Shown here piece by piece: positions 13,624 through 15,910 of a stretch of DNA of 15,910 nt. The stretch lies in contig NZ_CASEXV010000080.1 of the NCBI RefSeq assembly GCF_949292005.1, positions 1-15,910 on the forward strand, read 5' to 3'. Numbering within the stretch: the stretch's first letter is position 1; every line of letters starts with the position of its first letter. Under the pieces are notes generated by a model. The model saw only the letters and a list, made by a program, of their open reading frames with translations. It was not told the origin of the DNA and ran no database searches. Both the position numbers and the translations under genes were made by a program. Origin of the DNA: an uncultured Bifidobacterium sp. (GTDB lineage: Bacteria; Actinomycetota; Actinomycetes; Actinomycetales; Bifidobacteriaceae).

Positions 13624-13629
13624 ATGATA
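13624..13629 (-). promoter_or_regulatory. Candidate -10 of the SOS-regulated ruvAB promoter
   Basis: TATCAT on the minus strand matches the -10 consensus at five of six positions. It begins immediately after the ruvC stop codon and one base separates it from the LexA box. The -35 (CCAACG at 17 bases) is weak. Confidence 0.45.
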
Positions 13630-14214
13630 CTACATGCCCCGGTCCCCGTTGGTCCGGCGTCGTTTGCTCTTCTGCGCCGCCAACGCCCACTGGCGTTGCG
13701 CCGCGGTGAGATGCTCCTCCCTTTCCCCTCCTTGGAGGGCTCCGGCCGGACGCAGCGCATGGCAGATCGCCAAGGCCAAAGCGTCCGCGGCATCCGCGGG
13801 AGTGGGCATCTCGTTGAGATTGAGGAACCTCATGACCATGCGCTCGACCTGGACCTTCTGTGCCTTGCCGTTGCCGGTTATGGCGAGCTTCGCCTCGGTC
13901 GGGGTGTGAAGAGCCACAGGAATTCCGCGTTGCGCGGCCGCGAGCATGGCCAGACCCGCCGCCTGTGCGGTTCCAAGAACGGTGTTGTGGTTGTCCTGCG
14001 CGAAAACGCGCTCGATCGACACCGCGTCCGGGGCGAAACGGTCCAGCTTCGCGGACAATCCGTTGTAGATGGCGAGAAGGCGCAGATCCTGCGATAAATG
14101 GGGGTCGGAGCGGACCACGTCCACGTGGATAAAAGAAAGCCGGCGGGAACCGCCGGCCTCCACGACGCCGACCCCACAACGCGTGAGGCCGGGGTCGACA
14201 CCAAGAATGATCAC
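13630..14214 (-). CDS. ruvC: Holliday-junction resolvase RuvC
   Basis: A 194-aa dimeric endonuclease that cuts Holliday junctions symmetrically. It has the RNase H-like fold with the four catalytic acids in place: Asp7 in LGVDPGLTRCG, Glu68 in VSIERVFAQDN, and Asp141 and Asp144 in ADAADALALAICH. The stretch NTVLGTAQAAG at 77-87 is also typical. The C-terminus after about residue 160 is a basic tail (KSKRRR). GTG at 14212-14214 is chosen because it gives the conserved MIILGVDPG start, and AGGAGG lies 10 bases upstream, inside the end of yebC. It begins 5 bases after the yebC stop, so the two are probably coupled. Confidence 0.96.
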   Translation of the reverse strand: MIILGVDPGLTRCGVGVVEAGGSRRLSFIHVDVVRSDPHLSQDLRLLAIYNGLSAKLDRFAPDAVSIERVFAQDNHNTVLGTAQAAGLAMLAAAQRGIPVALHTPTEAKLAITGNGKAQKVQVERMVMRFLNLNEMPTPADAADALALAICHALRPAGALQGGEREEHLTAAQRQWALAAQKSKRRRTNGDRGM

Positions 14215-14219
14215 GAGGA

Positions 14220-14978
14220 TCAATCCTCCTGCGCCAGCTGGGCCATCACCTCGTCCGATGCGGTCCAATTGCTGTAGATGTTCTGCACGTCATCAAGATC
14301 GTCGAGGTTGTCGATCATGCGTGAGACCTTCTGGGCGTCCTCAAGTGAAAGCTCGACCTCGGTTTTCGGCATCATGACCAGATCGGCAGAATCATAGTCG
14401 ATGCCCTCCGACTGCAAAGCCTTGCGGACCTCAATCATGTCGGACGGATCTGTGACGATGGTGAACTCCTCGCCATCGTTGATGACATCCTCCGCCCCAG
14501 CCTCGGCCGCCTTCTCGAAGAGGTCGTCGAAGTCCAGCCCCTCGGCGGGTACGACGATCTGTCCTTTGCGCGCGAAGTTGAAGCTCACGGAACCGCTTGT
14601 GGCCAAGGACCCGTTTCCCTTCGTCAGGGTTGAGCGGACCTCCGCGGCGGCGCGGTTGCGGTTGTCGGTCAGACACTCGATGATCAGCCCCACGCCTGCG
14701 GGCGCATAGCCTTCATACACGATGTCCTCGTAGTTGGCGGCACCCGCCTCCTCCCCGGATCCGCGCTTCACCGCGCGCTTGATGTTGTCGGCCGGCATGG
14801 AGGCCTTTTTGGCCTTGACGATGGCGTCATACAGGGTCGGATTACCGTCGGGGTCTCCCCCGCCCATGCGCGCGGCGATCTCGATGTTCTTGATCAGCTT
14901 GGCGAACAGCTTGCCACGCTTCGCGTCGATGGCGGCCTTCTTATGCTTGGTGGTCGCCCACTTGGAATGCCCTGACAT
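14220..14978 (-). CDS. yebC: YebC/PmpR family protein (TACO1-like)
   Basis: A 252-aa cytosolic protein of the YebC/TACO1 family. The long form next to ruvC has been described as a transcriptional regulator, and recent work on the family points to relief of ribosome stalling at proline runs; which applies here is unknown. The conserved start MSGHSKWATTKHKKAAIDAK is present, as are RGKLFAKLIKNIEIAAR at 21-37, MPADNIKRAVKRGSG at 61-75, YEGYAPAGVGLIIECLTDNR at 88-107 and NFARKGQI at 134-141, so all three domains are intact. ATG at 14976-14978 has AGGAG 5 bases upstream. It lies 50 bases after pgsA and just ahead of ruvC, the usual actinobacterial position. Confidence 0.95.
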   Translation of the reverse strand: MSGHSKWATTKHKKAAIDAKRGKLFAKLIKNIEIAARMGGGDPDGNPTLYDAIVKAKKASMPADNIKRAVKRGSGEEAGAANYEDIVYEGYAPAGVGLIIECLTDNRNRAAAEVRSTLTKGNGSLATSGSVSFNFARKGQIVVPAEGLDFDDLFEKAAEAGAEDVINDGEEFTIVTDPSDMIEVRKALQSEGIDYDSADLVMMPKTEVELSLEDAQKVSRMIDNLDDLDDVQNIYSNWTASDEVMAQLAQED

Positions 14979-15028
14979 ATTGCTCCTAGCAGGTAGCGTA
15001 TACGGGAAACGACATGATTCTAGAGCGC

Positions 15029-15709
15029 TCAGCCGACAAGGGGGGCGTTGCCGGCCATCCCGTGTTCGGCAGCCATGCGGGAACGGACCTCGTGGACGCG
15101 TTGGACGACGGTGATCGTTCCCAGAATTGCCAGAAGAACCATCGCGATGGTGAGAATGATGTCTTGTCCGGCTATTCCCGACACCCCCATCCCCACCAGG
15201 ATGATGACGAGCCTGTCGGAACGGGTGGCTATTCCGTTCCTGGCCTCGAAGCCGACGGATTCCGCGCGGGCGCGGGCGTATGAGGTCACGAAAGACGTCA
15301 TGGTCGAATACAGCGCTGCGAGGATGCCTATCCAGGCGACGAGCGACGATCCGCGAATCGATGAGGCGGATGACGACCAGGACGTGTGGAGGAGAAAATA
15401 GAGCACCACACTCGTCAGAACCGCCCAATCCGCGATCCTGTCGAGAGTCGAATCAAGGAACGCGCCAAAGGGTGTCCCTCCGGTGGTCAGCGCGGCGACC
15501 GATCCATCCAGTGAATCGAAGACGACGAACAACGTCATCACCAGGGCCCCCACGAACAGCCAGCCGGATATTCCCGTGACTATGGCGGCGATAATCGTTC
15601 CCACAGCGCCAATGATGGTCACGGCATCGGCGCTCAGACCCATGGCCACGATCGCGCGTGCGACCGGCGCTATGAGTCTTTTGAATGGTCCTCGGAGTCG
15701 TTCAAGCAT
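15029..15709 (-). CDS. pgsA: CDP-alcohol phosphatidyltransferase, PIP-synthase-like
   Basis: A 226-aa membrane enzyme with about six spans that transfers a phosphatidyl group from CDP-diacylglycerol to an alcohol. The family motif is at 65-90 (DSLDG...GAFLDSTLD), with the four metal-binding aspartates Asp65, Asp68, Asp86 and Asp90. The position normally Arg in DGxxAR is Ala73 (DGSVAAL, confirmed in the DNA). Similarity of FGAFLDSTLDRIADWAV and SYARARAESVG to actinobacterial phosphatidylinositol-phosphate synthases, and the place upstream of yebC-ruvC, favour the PgsA1 type over PG-phosphate synthase; this is inference. ATG at 15707-15709 is chosen because AAGGA lies about 9 bases upstream. 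The in-frame ATG at 15778 has no ribosome site and lies inside the leader hairpin. The 87-base leader is almost entirely one large stem-loop. Confidence 0.87.
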   Translation of the reverse strand: MLERLRGPFKRLIAPVARAIVAMGLSADAVTIIGAVGTIIAAIVTGISGWLFVGALVMTLFVVFDSLDGSVAALTTGGTPFGAFLDSTLDRIADWAVLTSVVLYFLLHTSWSSSASSIRGSSLVAWIGILAALYSTMTSFVTSYARARAESVGFEARNGIATRSDRLVIILVGMGVSGIAGQDIILTIAMVLLAILGTITVVQRVHEVRSRMAAEHGMAGNAPLVG

Positions 15710-15720
15710 TGAGTCATGTC

Positions 15721-15797
15721 CTTCCGCGTCACATTCCGTATCCGCGGAAGGACCCACATGCGTGGACCCCGCGGACATGGAATGTGACGCGTGGGTC
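15721..15797 (-). promoter_or_regulatory. Large stem-loop in the pgsA leader with alternative pairing at the ribosome site
   Basis: Arms of 23 bases (15725-15747 and 15769-15791) are complementary at 21 positions, and the intervening bases form a 7-bp apical stem (two G-U pairs) with loop GCAU in the minus-strand RNA. An alternative fold pairs 15721-15728 with 15743-15750 (8 bp, CGCGGAAG/CTTCCGCG), covering part of the pgsA Shine-Dalgarno, and 15751-15757 with 15791-15797 (7 bp, GUGGGUC/GACCCAC). The hairpin begins right after the stop codon of the upstream gene. It may be a terminator without U-tract or a regulatory leader. Confidence 0.55.
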
Positions 15798-15910
15798 TAT
15801 TTGATGGCCGCCGCGAAATCCGCGTCGGAATTGATCTGGACTCGATTGCGGATAACACGCAGAATCCACTCGCGGGCATCGTCCACAGGAACCCCGTTGA
15901 GCTGGCTGCC
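15797..15910 (-). CDS. C-terminal end of an unrecognised protein (cut by right edge)
   Basis: The last 37 codons of a minus-strand gene ending in TAG at 15797-15799. The readable end is GSQLNGVPVDDAREWILRVI followed by RNRVQINSDADFAAAIK. Codon composition is like the neighbouring genes and the frame is open to the edge. No domain is recognisable from so short a piece. It is the gene directly upstream of pgsA and is separated from it by 87 bases holding the large stem-loop. Confidence 0.7.
   Translation of the reverse strand, partial: GSQLNGVPVDDAREWILRVIRNRVQINSDADFAAAIK

Overview
The window looks like core chromosome from a bifidobacterium or close relative (Actinobacteria, Bifidobacteriaceae). 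This is inferred from gene content, not from a database search. The DNA is GC-rich. Cytidylate kinase is fused to GTPase Der. There is a eukaryotic-type UDP-glucose pyrophosphorylase. The actinobacterial gene blocks yebC-ruvC-ruvA-ruvB-yajC-apt and sucC-sucD-DUF6350-purH-DUF3017 are joined end to end. No plasmid, phage, transposon or CRISPR signature is visible.

Layout, left to right: the 5' part of ugpA (minus, running off the left edge); a hairpin terminator and tRNA-Pro(GGG) with its own promoter (minus); a two-gene operon rluB -> cmk-der (minus, read right to left, stop and start overlapping by 4 bases); a divergent regulatory gap of about 180 bp; and a lone plus-strand aquaporin-family gene. 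The aquaporin 3' end overlaps, tail to tail, a small DUF3017 membrane-protein gene.

From about 5.0 kb to the right edge everything is on the minus strand, giving one long co-directional series. In transcription order it is: an unrecognised gene (only its last 37 codons are present), pgsA (CDP-alcohol phosphatidyltransferase), yebC, ruvC, ruvA, ruvB, yajC, apt, sucC, sucD, a DUF6350 multi-spanning membrane protein, purH, and the DUF3017 gene. Most junctions are tight or overlapping, which suggests translational coupling. The functions cover phospholipid synthesis, Holliday-junction processing, Sec translocase accessory function, purine salvage and synthesis, and the substrate-level phosphorylation step of succinyl-CoA synthetase.

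The main regulatory signals are: (i) a perfect LexA/SOS box between ruvC and ruvA, just downstream of a -10-like element; (ii) a long stem-loop filling the leader of pgsA, with an alternative pairing that would cover the Shine-Dalgarno sequence; (iii) a perfect 17-bp inverted repeat placed 53 bases after the aquaporin stop codon but inside the opposing DUF3017 coding sequence; (iv) four CCGCGG motifs in the rluB/aquaporin divergent region. Genes often found in these blocks in other actinobacteria are missing at the expected places (secD and secF between yajC and apt; purN before purH). I see no clear novel defence or mobile system. The most promising unexplained elements are the pgsA leader structure and the hairpin shared by the convergent genes.
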